50,958 nt of DNA, taken from assembly GCA_913776965.1 (NCBI GenBank), contig CAJYQL010000047.1:1-50958 (forward strand). Direction: 5' to 3'. The position numbers and the translations under genes are program-made. The stretch comes from an uncultured Xylophilus sp. (GTDB lineage: Bacteria > Pseudomonadota > Gammaproteobacteria > Burkholderiales > Burkholderiaceae_C). The notes beneath the pieces are model-generated. The model was not told the origin of the DNA and did not search any database. It was given only the letters and a program-made list of their open reading frames with translations. Below are positions 43,524 to 50,958 of the stretch, piece after piece. Positions within the stretch are counted from its first letter, which is position 1. Every line of letters starts with the position of its first letter.

Positions 43524-44216
43524 TTAAGCGCCCTGCTCCGCTCCGCCGGCCGCCGGCCGCATCCAGACAATGCACCGCTCGGCGTCGAGGCCCGGCACCG
43601 TCAGCGGTTCCACGTGGAACACCTCGGTATCGGCCGGCAGCGCCTCCATCTCCGAGGTCGGCGTGCGGCCCTTCAGCGCCATCCAGACGCCGCCGGGCGC
43701 CAGGGACCGGCGCGACCACTGGGTGAAATCGACCAACGAAGCGAACGCCCGCGAGACGATGACGTTCTGCGGCGCATCCAGCGTTTCCACCCGCGCATGC
43801 AGACCGCGCAGGTTGGGTAGCTTCAGTTCCAGCGCCACCTGCTGCTGGAACGCCGCCTTCTTGGCGACGGTGTCCACGCAGGTGACGGATGCCTGCGGCA
43901 GACAGACCGCGAGCACCACGCCGGGCAGCCCGGCCCCGGCGCCGACGTCGAGGATGCGGAACGGCGCATCGTCGCCGCGCTGCCGCAGCAAAGGCGGCAC
44001 GGCCGCCAGGCTGTCGAACAGATGGTGGGTCAGCATCTCCTCCGGATCGCGCACCGCGGTCAGGTTGTAGACCTTGTTCCATTTCTGGACCATGCCGAGG
44101 TAACGGGCCAGCCGGGCGCACTGCGCGGCGTCGAGCGACAGGCCAAGCCGGGCGGCGCCATCGGCAATGCGGGCCGGCAGCTGTGAAACAGCGGCCGCAG
44201 GCAGGGGCGCCTCCAT
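43524..44216 (-). CDS. rsmG: 16S rRNA (guanine527-N7)-methyltransferase
   Basis: A 230-residue RsmG (GidB), which methylates G527 of 16S rRNA. The SAM motif ILDVGAGAGLPGVVLAV (about residues 92-108) and the HLFDSLA helix are typical. Its start overlaps the mnmG stop by four bases. The segment FHVEPL near the C-terminus is encoded by a parS-like palindrome at 43606-43621. Loss of the gene is known to give low-level streptomycin resistance in other bacteria; it looks intact here. Confidence 0.96.
   Translation of the reverse strand: MEAPLPAAAVSQLPARIADGAARLGLSLDAAQCARLARYLGMVQKWNKVYNLTAVRDPEEMLTHHLFDSLAAVPPLLRQRGDDAPFRILDVGAGAGLPGVVLAVCLPQASVTCVDTVAKKAAFQQQVALELKLPNLRGLHARVETLDAPQNVIVSRAFASLVDFTQWSRRSLAPGGVWMALKGRTPTSEMEALPADTEVFHVEPLTVPGLDAERCIVWMRPAAGGAEQGA
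43606..43621. other. parS-like site in rsmG
   Basis: GGTTCCACGTGGAACA contains the palindrome TTCCACGTGGAA and differs at a few positions from the parS consensus TGTTTCACGTGAAACA. It lies in the coding sequence and encodes the FHVEP peptide. It is a probable secondary ParB loading site. Confidence 0.7.
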
Positions 44217-46174
44217 CAGGCGGTTGCCGCAGGCGCGGCCTCCAGGCGCTTGAAGCCCTTCTTCTTCAGGTGCACCAGCAGCAGCGAGATCGCCGCCGGG
44301 GTCACACCCGAAATGCGGGATGCCTGGCCCAGCGTTTCCGGCCGCTGCTTCTGCAGTTTCTGTCGGACTTCGAAGCTCAAGGCCTCGACCTGCAGGTAGT
44401 CGAGGTCGGCGGGCAGGCGCATCTGCTCCTGCGCGGCGGCTCGCTGCACTTCGTCCTTCTGGCGGTCGATATAGCCGGCGTACTTCGCCGCGATCTCGAT
44501 CTGCTCGACCACCGCACCGTAGGCATCGCCGAGCGCCTCGCGGGTCAGCTCGGACGACGCATACCGCCCGCCGTCCAGCGACATCAGGGACGGGTAATCG
44601 ACATCGGGGCGACGCAGCAGGTCGCCCAGGTTGTACTCGTGCTCGATCGCCTTGCCGAGCACCCGCTCGGATTCAGCTGCCGGCAGATTGCGCGGATTCA
44701 CCCAGACCGACCGCAAACGTTCTGTTTCACGTGAAACAGCATCGCGCTTGCGGCTGAAGGCATCCCATTGCGCGTCGCCGACCAGGCCCATGCGGCGGCC
44801 GGTTTCGGTCAGCCGCATATCCGCGTTGTCCTCACGCAGCTGCAGGCGGAACTCGGCGCGGCTGGTGAACATGCGGTAGGGCTCCGTCACGCCCTTGGTG
44901 ATCAGGTCGTCGACCAGCACGCCCAAATAGGCTTCGTCGCGGGCCGGCAGCCACGGCGTATCGCCGCGGGCCTGCAGCGCGGCGTTGACGCCGGCGAACA
45001 GGCCCTGTGCGGCCGCCTCCTCGTAGCCGGTGGTGCCGTTAATCTGGCCCGCGAAGAACAGGCCGCCAATCTGGCGCGTTTCGAAGCTGCTGCGCAGCGA
45101 GCGCGGGTCGAAATAGTCGTACTCGATCGCATAGCCGGGGCGCAGGATGTGGGCGTTCTCCAGGCCCTTCATGCTGCGGACCAGCGCGTACTGGATGTCG
45201 AACGGCAGGCTGGTGGAGATGCCGTTCGGATAGATCTCGTGCGTCGTCAGGCCCTCGGGCTCCAGGAAGATCTGGTGGCTGTCCTTGTCGGCGAAGCGGT
45301 TGATCTTGTCTTCCACGCTCGGGCAGTAGCGCGGGCCGACGCCCTCGATCTTGCCGGTGAACATCGGGCTGCGGTCGAAGCCGCTGCGGATGATGTCGTG
45401 GGTCCGCTCGTTGGTGTGGGTGATCCAGCAGGGCACCTGGCGCGGATGCATCTCCGCCCGGCCCATGATGCTGAACACCGGCACCCGGTCGCCGACGCCG
45501 CCCGGCATACCGTCGCCGGGCTGCTCGGTGCACTGGCTGAAGTCGATGCTGCGCCCGTCGATCCGCGGCGGCGTGCCGGTCTTCAGGCGACCCTGCGGCA
45601 ACTGCAGTTCCTTCAGGCGCGCCGACAGCGACACCGCCGGCGGATCGCCCGCGCGGCCGGCCTGGTAATTGTTCAGGCCGACGTGGATCTTGCCGTCGAG
45701 AAAGGTGCCCGCCGTCAGCACCACGGTGCGCGCCCGGAACGTGATGCCGACCTGAGTCACCGCGCCGACCACCCGGTCGCCTTCGACCACCAGATCGTCC
45801 ACCGCCTGCTGGAACAGCCACAGGTTCGGCTGGTTCTCCAGCCGGTGGCGGATTGCCGCCTTGTAGAGGATGCGGTCGGCCTGGGCGCGGGTCGCCCGCA
45901 CCGCCGGACCCTTGGAACCGTTGAGGATGCGGAACTGGATGCCCGACTCGTCGGTGGCGATGCCCATCGCGCCGCCGAGCGCATCGACCTCCTTCACCAG
46001 GTGCCCCTTGCCGATGCCGCCGATCGACGGGTTGCAGCTCATCTGACCGAGCGTCTCGATGTTGTGGGTCAGCAGCAGCGTGCGGGCGCCCATGCGGGCA
46101 GCAGCCAGCGCCGCCTCGGTGCCGGCATGGCCGCCGCCGACGACGATGACGTCGAATTCCTGGGGGTACTGCAT
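44216..46174 (-). CDS. mnmG: tRNA uridine-34 carboxymethylaminomethyl synthesis enzyme MnmG
   Basis: A 652-residue MnmG (GidA), the FAD subunit of the MnmE-MnmG complex that modifies wobble U34. The FAD motif [19 protein letters not shown] is at about residues 10-28, the [19 protein letters not shown] signature follows, and the C-terminal helical domain binds MnmE and tRNA. The ATG at 46174 gives MQYPQEFD. The related wobble enzyme SelU acts on the 2-position of the same uridine. A perfect parS lies in its coding sequence at 44723-44738. Confidence 0.97.
   Translation of the reverse strand: MQYPQEFDVIVVGGGHAGTEAALAAARMGARTLLLTHNIETLGQMSCNPSIGGIGKGHLVKEVDALGGAMGIATDESGIQFRILNGSKGPAVRATRAQADRILYKAAIRHRLENQPNLWLFQQAVDDLVVEGDRVVGAVTQVGITFRARTVVLTAGTFLDGKIHVGLNNYQAGRAGDPPAVSLSARLKELQLPQGRLKTGTPPRIDGRSIDFSQCTEQPGDGMPGGVGDRVPVFSIMGRAEMHPRQVPCWITHTNERTHDIIRSGFDRSPMFTGKIEGVGPRYCPSVEDKINRFADKDSHQIFLEPEGLTTHEIYPNGISTSLPFDIQYALVRSMKGLENAHILRPGYAIEYDYFDPRSLRSSFETRQIGGLFFAGQINGTTGYEEAAAQGLFAGVNAALQARGDTPWLPARDEAYLGVLVDDLITKGVTEPYRMFTSRAEFRLQLREDNADMRLTETGRRMGLVGDAQWDAFSRKRDAVSRETERLRSVWVNPRNLPAAESERVLGKAIEHEYNLGDLLRRPDVDYPSLMSLDGGRYASSELTREALGDAYGAVVEQIEIAAKYAGYIDRQKDEVQRAAAQEQMRLPADLDYLQVEALSFEVRQKLQKQRPETLGQASRISGVTPAAISLLLVHLKKKGFKRLEAAPAATA
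44723..44738. other. parS site in mnmG
   Basis: TGTTTCACGTGAAACA is a perfect 16-base palindrome identical to the widely conserved parS consensus. It lies inside mnmG, where it encodes part of AVSRET. With parA and parB 2-4 kb away it should be the main ParB loading site of this region. Confidence 0.93.
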
Positions 46175-46281
46175 GGGAAAACTCCGGGGCCCGCAGGCCG
46201 ATAATCGATTGCCGTGGTGCCGCCCGGCCGGGCCGCCACCCTGTCCCGCCCCGGCCGGGGCCGGGTCTGGCGACAGGTCGT

Positions 46282-46944
46282 ATGCCTGCCGCTCCCGTGC
46301 CGCCGCCGGGGCGAGAAACCCCTGATTTTCCCTCTTTGCCGCCGACCGTGTCTGCCGACAACCCTCTGGCCCGCTTCCTGACCCGACAACTCGGCGACCC
46401 GCCGCCGGCGGTCGAGGCCTGGTGGTCGCAGGCGCAGCCGCGCGATCTGCCGCGCGGCCGGATGCTGCAGCAGGCCGGCCAGCCGTGGCGCCACCTGTGG
46501 TGGGTGGAGCACGGTGCACTGCGGCTCTACCTCACCGACCGCGACGGCGCCGAGTCCAACAAGAATTTCTTCCTCGACGGGGCGATATTCTGGCCGGTGA
46601 CACCCAGCCTGCTGCAATCGCCTTCGATGTTTCACGTGGAACCATTGGAGAACAGCCGGGTGTGGGCCCTGCCGATGCCGGCGCCGGGCACACCCGCACC
46701 GACCGATGGCTGGGAGCCCTGGCGCCTGCTGGAACACCGCACGCTCTGCCTGCTGCTCGACCACAAGATGCAGCGCGAGCAGGAATTCCTGCAGCTCAAC
46801 GCCCGCGAGCGCTATGCCCGGCTGCTCGAACGCCACCCGCACTGGCCGGCACGCATCCCATTGCGGCATCTGGCCTCGTACCTGGGCATCACCGACGTGA
46901 CCCTCTCCCGGCTGCGGAGCGAAATGGGCCTTATCAGAGGTTAA
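46282..46944 (+). CDS. Crp/Fnr-like cyclic-nucleotide-binding-fold regulator
   Basis: A 220-residue protein. The N-terminal beta-barrel region ([20 protein letters not shown] and [18 protein letters not shown]) matches Crp-type sensor domains. A helix-turn-helix follows at the C-terminus ([20 protein letters not shown], about residues 196-215). There is no cysteine cluster for an Fe-S centre. The start may be ATG 46282 or GTG 46348. It is divergent from mnmG with about 107 bases between them. A parS-like palindrome lies in its coding sequence, at SMFHVEPLE. Confidence 0.85.
   Translation: MPAAPVPPPGRETPDFPSLPPTVSADNPLARFLTRQLGDPPPAVEAWWSQAQPRDLPRGRMLQQAGQPWRHLWWVEHGALRLYLTDRDGAESNKNFFLDGAIFWPVTPSLLQSPSMFHVEPLENSRVWALPMPAPGTPAPTDGWEPWRLLEHRTLCLLLDHKMQREQEFLQLNARERYARLLERHPHWPARIPLRHLASYLGITDVTLSRLRSEMGLIRG
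46628..46643. other. parS-like site in the Crp-like gene
   Basis: TGTTTCACGTGGAACC matches the parS consensus at 14 of 16 positions. It encodes FHVEP, the same peptide as the rsmG site, in an unrelated protein, which suggests that the DNA word is what is conserved. Confidence 0.75.
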
Positions 46945-47002
46945 GGCGCGGCGGGCGCCGGGCGCGCACAGTCGGCGGCATCTGGCACTCCCGTGCCTGC
47001 CC

Positions 47003-47611
47003 ATGAATGCCGCACCCCGCCCCCTCGCTGCACCCGCCCCTTCCGCACACGCACTGCCACCCGCCCTCGCGCTGGTGCCGCATGCGCTGGCCGTCCTGTG
47101 GCTCGGCCTGATGGCCGGGTTCTTCGGCACCTACAGCGGCAACGTCAACCTGGCGACGCTGACGCTCGACGGGCGGACCTACGCGGTGGTGCAGTCGGAA
47201 CTGAACCGCAACGTCCGGCACCCACTCTTCTTCGCGCTGTTCTTCGGGCCGCCGGTCTGGTGCCTGCTGGCCCTCGCGACCGGCTGGTCGCGCCGGCGCG
47301 AAGGCTGGTGGCTGGTGCTGGCTACGGTGGCGGTGGCGTATGTGGCAGGCATCGTGTTTTTCACTCGCGAAGTGAACGTGCCGCTCAATGCCCTGACCGA
47401 AGGCTGGAACCCGGCCGCGGTGCCGCCCGACTGGGCCGCCGTGAGGGCACAGTGGAACGCGGCCAACCTCTGGCGGGCGCTGCTCAGCCTGGTCGCGTTC
47501 GTCGCCGGACTGGCGACGCTGGTCTGGCGCACCGCCCGGGCGTTCGGGCCCTGGCCGGCGTCCCGGGGCGCGCCCGCCTGCCCCCCGCCCTGCACGCCGG
47601 CCCGGCTTTGA
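47003..47611 (+). CDS. DUF1772 (anthrone-oxygenase-like) membrane protein
   Basis: A 202-residue membrane protein with about four helices: HALAVLWLGLMAGFFGTYSG, LFFALFFGPPVWCLLALATG, WLVLATVAVAYVAGIVFF and LLSLVAFVAGLATLVW. The FFTREVNVPLNALTEGWNP segment between helices three and four is the family's conserved loop, NxxWN-like (ANLWR) included. The Pro/Ala-rich N-terminus is probably cytoplasmic. Fungal relatives oxidise anthrones, but bacterial members have unknown roles. It starts 58 bases after the Crp-like gene and may be in its operon. Confidence 0.8.
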   Translation: MNAAPRPLAAPAPSAHALPPALALVPHALAVLWLGLMAGFFGTYSGNVNLATLTLDGRTYAVVQSELNRNVRHPLFFALFFGPPVWCLLALATGWSRRREGWWLVLATVAVAYVAGIVFFTREVNVPLNALTEGWNPAAVPPDWAAVRAQWNAANLWRALLSLVAFVAGLATLVWRTARAFGPWPASRGAPACPPPCTPARL

Positions 47612-47707
47612 CGGCACGGTCCCGACGGTAGGGCTTTGACACAGGGGCCCGGCACCGCAGCCCCACCATCGGCGGTCCTGTCTTCCCTGTCCACCGAACG
47701 GAGTCTC

Positions 47708-48682
47708 ATGACCGAAGCCGAACAGACATCCATCCTCACCCTCTCGCTGATGGCCGCCTTCGCCGACGGCGACAAGCACGCCCGCGAGCGCGACGAGGTC
47801 AAGCGTATCGCCGAAGGCCTGGGCAGCGCCGGCAGCATCGCGGTCGCGCCGCTCTACCAGGACGTGCTGATGCAGCGCACCACCCTGCCCCAGGCCGCCG
47901 CCGCGCTCACCACGCCCGCCAGCCGGTCCCTCGCCTACGAAATGGCGGTCTGCGTCTGCGATGCCGACGGCGCCCAGTCGCAGGCCGAGCAGGCGTTCCT
48001 GGCGCAACTACGGCAGGCGCTGCAGCTCGGCGAGCGCGAAGCCCGCCCGATCGAGGAGCAGGCCGAGGCGCTGGCCGAGGCGCCGCTGTCGGTGCCGCCC
48101 GAACTCGCCGCTACCGCCGCAGCAGCAGTGCCTGCCCCTGCCGGCGGCGCACCCGTCGCCCGTCCGGACGATGCGGCGCTCGACAAGACCATCCTGAACG
48201 CCGCCATCCTCAACGGCGCGCTCGAACTGCTGCCCGAATCGCTGTCCACCATGGCGATCATCCCGCTGCAGATGAAGCTGGTCTACGGCATCGGCAAGGC
48301 GCACGGCTACGAGCTGGACAAGGGCCACATCAAGGATTTCCTGGCGACGCTGGGCGTGGGCCTGACCTCGCAGTACCTGGAGCAGGCCGGCCGCAAGCTG
48401 CTCGGCGGCCTGCTCGGCAAGGTGGGCGGCGGACTGCTCGGCGGGCTCGGCCGGCAGGCGGTCAGCTCGGGCATGAGCTTCGCCTCGACCTATGCGCTCG
48501 GCCACGTCGCCAAGCGCTACTACGCCGGCGGCCGCACCTTCTCGACCCAAATGCTCAAAGACAGCTACCAGGGCGTGCTGCAGGAAGCCCAGGGCCTGCA
48601 GACCCGCTACCTGCCGCAGATGCAGGAAAAGGCCCGCACGCTCGATGCCGGCAGCGTGCTGCAGCTGGTGCGTGGCCGCTAA
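47708..48682 (+). CDS. Protein with TerB-like and DUF697-like regions
   Basis: A 324-residue protein. The N-terminal 130 residues are helical and TerB-like (TSILTLSLMAAFADGDKHAR, then EAEQAFLAQLRQAL with acidic patches for metal). After an Ala/Pro linker, residues 170-290 carry a DUF697-type hydrophobic domain (ILNGALELLPESLSTMAIIP, GLTSQYLEQAGRKLLGGLLG), likely membrane-associated. CGGAG precedes the ATG at 47708; the longer frame adds an unlikely leader. TerB and DUF697 proteins occur in envelope-stress systems. No partner is adjacent. Confidence 0.78.
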   Translation: MTEAEQTSILTLSLMAAFADGDKHARERDEVKRIAEGLGSAGSIAVAPLYQDVLMQRTTLPQAAAALTTPASRSLAYEMAVCVCDADGAQSQAEQAFLAQLRQALQLGEREARPIEEQAEALAEAPLSVPPELAATAAAAVPAPAGGAPVARPDDAALDKTILNAAILNGALELLPESLSTMAIIPLQMKLVYGIGKAHGYELDKGHIKDFLATLGVGLTSQYLEQAGRKLLGGLLGKVGGGLLGGLGRQAVSSGMSFASTYALGHVAKRYYAGGRTFSTQMLKDSYQGVLQEAQGLQTRYLPQMQEKARTLDAGSVLQLVRGR

Positions 48683-48760
48683 GCGACGGGATCGAACGTA
48701 AAAACGCCCCGCGCGCAGGCGGGACGTACGCAAGGCGCTATCGAAACAGGAGCACCCGGT
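48683..48760. other. Convergent gap with a dispersed-repeat copy
   Basis: A short gap with a degenerate repeat copy: GCGCGCAGGCGGGAC at about 48709-48723 and GCTATCGAAACAGGAG near 48737-48752. No terminator with a T-run was recognised. Confidence 0.4.
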
Positions 48761-49321
48761 TCAGCGCCCGTTCTGCCGCATCGGCATGCCGTCGATCTCG
48801 GCGAACACCGCCTGCAGATCGGCCCGGCCGCGCTGGGCCAGCTTGGCACCGCCGTCCTTGCCGACCAGCACCAGCGTGGCCGGCTTGCCGTCTTCCGGCA
48901 GGTCGAGGGCCCGCAGCAGGGCACGGGTCTGGTCCGCGCTCAGCCGGCGGCCTTCACGCCGGCCGTCGCCATCGACGACGGTGAACAGCACCATGTCCCG
49001 GTCGTCGAAGGCGGCGCGGCCGGCGGGCTGGTCGAGCGTGTCGGTCACGCCCCGCAGCAGCGGATCGTTGGCCGCCGGAGCTACCACCACCAGCGGGCGG
49101 GTCTGCCAGCGTTCGGCGATCAGCGGATTCTGGGGCTGGGCGGTCGCGCCGCCGCCGGTGGAGCGCATGAGGGTGCCGCCTGCATCGCGGGCCGGCACGC
49201 CGTCGGCGGCCGCTCCCGAGGCGACGCTGCTGGCGTAGGCATAGGACAGGGCCATCAGCGTCAGGATGGTGAAGAACAGCACGTAGAACAGGGTGCGCAG
49301 GGATGCGTCGGTGAGGGTCAT
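48761..49321 (-). CDS. DUF4174-like membrane-anchored protein
   Basis: A 186-residue protein with one N-terminal membrane helix (LFYVLFFTILTLMALSYAYA) and a soluble domain beginning NPLIAERWQTRPLVVVAP. The conserved core DDRDMVLFTVVDGDGRREG and PATLVLVGKDGGAKL resembles the DUF4174 domain, a thioredoxin-like fold without the active cysteines. It probably faces the periplasm. It follows the transglutaminase-like gene on the same strand, about 120 bases later. Function unknown. Confidence 0.75.
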   Translation of the reverse strand: MTLTDASLRTLFYVLFFTILTLMALSYAYASSVASGAAADGVPARDAGGTLMRSTGGGATAQPQNPLIAERWQTRPLVVVAPAANDPLLRGVTDTLDQPAGRAAFDDRDMVLFTVVDGDGRREGRRLSADQTRALLRALDLPEDGKPATLVLVGKDGGAKLAQRGRADLQAVFAEIDGMPMRQNGR

Positions 49322-49442
49322 GGCGGGCTCCGGTGCCGGTATGTCGGCTTGTCCCTATGCTCGCCACGGCGTGCGCCGCCGGCGTCGGCGGGCGCTGACG
49401 GGTGCCGTCGGCTGCGGCCCGCCAGCCCCCGCCGCCTGCGCC

Positions 49443-50297
49443 CTACGAGGCGATCTGCCGCTGCATCGTCGCCTGTCGCGGGTCCGGGTTGTCCGACGGC
49501 GCGGTGCCGTCGTGGTTCACCTGAATGTGCATGTAGCGCATCGACACCGGGCCGAACATCGTCGCGAAGGCGGCGTCCTTGGCGTCGCGGCCGGTGCCGA
49601 CCCGCACCATGCGATCCACCGGCGCCATCGCGGTCGCGTCGAACATCACCCACTGGCCGCCGAGCCAGGCCTCGAACACCGCGTGGAAATCCTGCGGCGG
49701 CTCGTCGAACCGCACATAGCCGACCACCAGCCGCGCCGGGATGTTCAGCGCCCGGCAGAAGGTGATCGCCAGGTGTGCGAAGTCTCGGCACACGCCGGCA
49801 CGCTGCAGGTACACGTCCTGGGCGCTGGTGGTGGAGGTGCTGGTGCCGACCTCGTAGGCGATGTTGTCGCGGATCCACTGGCAGATCGTCTCGACCCGGG
49901 CGTAGCCGGGCGGCACGTGGCCGAACAGGTGCTGTGCCGCGCGGCCCATCACGTCGGACTGGCAGTAGCGGGTCGGCATCAGGCAGTGCAGCACCTCGTT
50001 GGGCAGGTCGGCGATGCGGCCCTCCTGCAGCTGCGGATCGGCCGGCGGCCGGGCCAGCTCCACCCGGGCGTCGTAGCGCACGACCAGCACGTCGCCCTGG
50101 CGCGCATCGCAGCGGAAGAAGCGGTTGCCGTTGTTCGTGTCCTCGAATTCCTGCACCGCGATGCCGGGCGTGACGGTCAGCTTCTCCTCCAGCGTGCGCT
50201 GGCCAGCGGTGCGGGCCGCCTGGATGTTGAAGAGGAAGTGGGCGTCGCCGTGGACGGTGTATTCGAGGTCGCAGCGGATGGCGGTGACGGGGTTCAC
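49443..50297 (-). CDS. Transglutaminase-like cysteine peptidase-fold protein
   Basis: A 284-residue cytoplasmic protein (no signal peptide) of the transglutaminase-like superfamily. The catalytic Cys is in RAGVCRDFAHLAI (near residue 168), the His in DFHAVFEAW and the Asp in VMFDATAMAP, in the expected order. The N-terminal beta-rich domain (LEYTVHGDAHFLFNIQAART) is the usual companion. The start is GTG at 50297, because upstream sequence is a low-quality extension. It may be a protease or amidase; some relatives sit in long operons with an alpha-E domain, which is absent here. Confidence 0.88.
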   Translation of the reverse strand: MNPVTAIRCDLEYTVHGDAHFLFNIQAARTAGQRTLEEKLTVTPGIAVQEFEDTNNGNRFFRCDARQGDVLVVRYDARVELARPPADPQLQEGRIADLPNEVLHCLMPTRYCQSDVMGRAAQHLFGHVPPGYARVETICQWIRDNIAYEVGTSTSTTSAQDVYLQRAGVCRDFAHLAITFCRALNIPARLVVGYVRFDEPPQDFHAVFEAWLGGQWVMFDATAMAPVDRMVRVGTGRDAKDAAFATMFGPVSMRYMHIQVNHDGTAPSDNPDPRQATMQRQIAS

Positions 50298-50372
50298 ACA
50301 GGGCCTTGTTCGTGGTGGGTAGGGAAAGGACGGCAGTCGGCCGCCGGGAAGAGTGCAGCAGGCTGCGCCCAC

Positions 50373-50396
50373 AAAAAAGCCGCGTCGATGCGCGGC
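50373..50396 (-). terminator. Intrinsic terminator after the small minus-strand gene pair
   Basis: On the minus strand, GCCGCG-CATCGA-CGCGGC forms a 6-base stem and is followed directly by six T. It lies 25 bases after the stop of the 97-residue gene, closing that transcript before the transglutaminase-like gene. Confidence 0.9.
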
Positions 50397-50420
50397 CCTC
50401 GGATCGGCGTACGCGGCGCG

Positions 50421-50714
50421 TCAGTCGTGTGCAGTCTCTGCAGCGCTCGCCTCCCGGGCCGCAGTCGCCTGAACCGCCGGACGGGCGGCATGCAGGCGCC
50501 GTGCGAAGTGCGCCGCCATGCTGGCCACTGCGTGGGTAGCACGCTGGTGGCGCGAGCGCGAGGGCGGCACGCCGCCTTCCCACCAGTCGTTCGCCGTGGT
50601 GCGCAGCACGCGGGTCGCGTACCAGAGCGGGGTGTACATCGGCACCACCGCGGGTGCCGAAGCGGATGTCGGGGCGGCGCGGCCCAGCACGTCCGGTGCA
50701 GCGTCGAGGACCAT
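50421..50714 (-). CDS. Small hypothetical protein
   Basis: A 97-residue Ala/Arg-rich protein with no signal peptide or membrane helix. A central segment MYTPLWYATRVLRTTANDWW looks structured; the C-terminal half is helical and basic. Its start overlaps the stop of the DUF1328 gene by four bases, which supports it as a real, coupled gene. No family is recognised. Confidence 0.62.
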   Translation of the reverse strand: MVLDAAPDVLGRAAPTSASAPAVVPMYTPLWYATRVLRTTANDWWEGGVPPSRSRHQRATHAVASMAAHFARRLHAARPAVQATAAREASAAETAHD

Positions 50715-50899
50715 CAGTCGAGCGCCTTTCGTGCGGCTCCCACGCCCAGGGCGGCCAGGACGATGAAGACGATGGCGATGACCAAGAACAGGCCGAACAG
50801 CACCTTGGCGATGCCGGCCGAGCCCGCGGCCACGCCGGTGAAACCGAGCGCACCGGCGATGAGCGAGATGATGGCGAAGACGATGGCGTACTTGAGCAT
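50714..50899 (-). CDS. DUF1328 (UPF0391) small membrane protein
   Basis: A 61-residue protein with two membrane helices (YAIVFAIISLIAGALGFTGV; IAKVLFGLFLVIAIVFIVLA), the whole length of the YtjA/UPF0391 family. These proteins are often induced by stress, but their function is not known. A GGAG sequence precedes the ATG. It is coupled to the following 97-residue gene. Confidence 0.9.
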   Translation of the reverse strand: MLKYAIVFAIISLIAGALGFTGVAAGSAGIAKVLFGLFLVIAIVFIVLAALGVGAARKALD

Positions 50900-50958
50900 G
50901 GTGGTCTCCGGGGGGTGACAGGGCTGACGACATCGGATTCGTCAGGAATGAGCGCAAG

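Overview
The window is very GC-rich, with dense short-spaced operons, many orphan Bug-type (tripartite tricarboxylate) solute receptors, a phasin, and a chromosomal mnmG-rsmG-parA-parB block with parS sites. Together with a dispersed intergenic repeat typical of the family, this points to a beta-proteobacterium of the Burkholderiales, probably Comamonadaceae. The parABS block suggests a position near the chromosome origin. No rRNA, tRNA, CRISPR array, transposase or phage gene was recognised.

Layout. 1-7 kb: a LysR regulator, then an IclR regulator divergent from a catabolic operon (Bug receptor, acyl-CoA ligase, citryl-CoA-lyase-like enzyme, two short-chain dehydrogenases). 7-15.1 kb: a selenium locus, with selD and selU divergent and a four-gene PhnCDE-type ABC transporter close by. 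The two parts are separated by a conspicuous AT-rich island (about 9.28-11.53 kb) holding a membrane-anchored coiled-coil gene broken by an in-frame TGA, and a frameshifted small gene. 15.2-17.7 kb: a D-amino-acid dehydrogenase gene behind a tandem glycine riboswitch, a thioesterase and a small protein. 17.8-18.1 kb: remains of a vapBC toxin-antitoxin module. 18.1-23.5 kb: a complete peptide-type ABC importer, divergent from a CysB-like regulator. 24.7-33.9 kb: an exported truncated hemoglobin, a phasin with a candidate PhaR site, a cobalamin adenosyltransferase / c-di-GMP enzyme pair, an EF-hand protein, a D-lactate dehydrogenase-type flavoprotein, a lipoprotein, a small membrane protein and a CatB-like acetyltransferase.

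34-38.5 kb: a second catabolic operon (FadR-type GntR, Bug receptor, MmgE/PrpD protein, D-2-hydroxyacid dehydrogenase) closed by a clear terminator. 38.5-46.2 kb, minus strand: a CsgG-like lipoprotein, a methyltransferase, parB, a hydrolase, parA, a LysE-type exporter, rsmG and mnmG. Three parS-like palindromes lie inside rsmG, mnmG and the divergent Crp-like gene. 46.3-50.9 kb: membrane and stress-type small genes, a transglutaminase-like protein and a DUF1328 protein.

The catabolic clusters each pair uptake (a Bug receptor with no membrane subunits nearby) with intracellular conversion enzymes and a dedicated regulator; their substrates cannot be read from the sequence. The selenium locus would couple oxyanion import to selenophosphate synthesis and tRNA 2-selenouridine formation.
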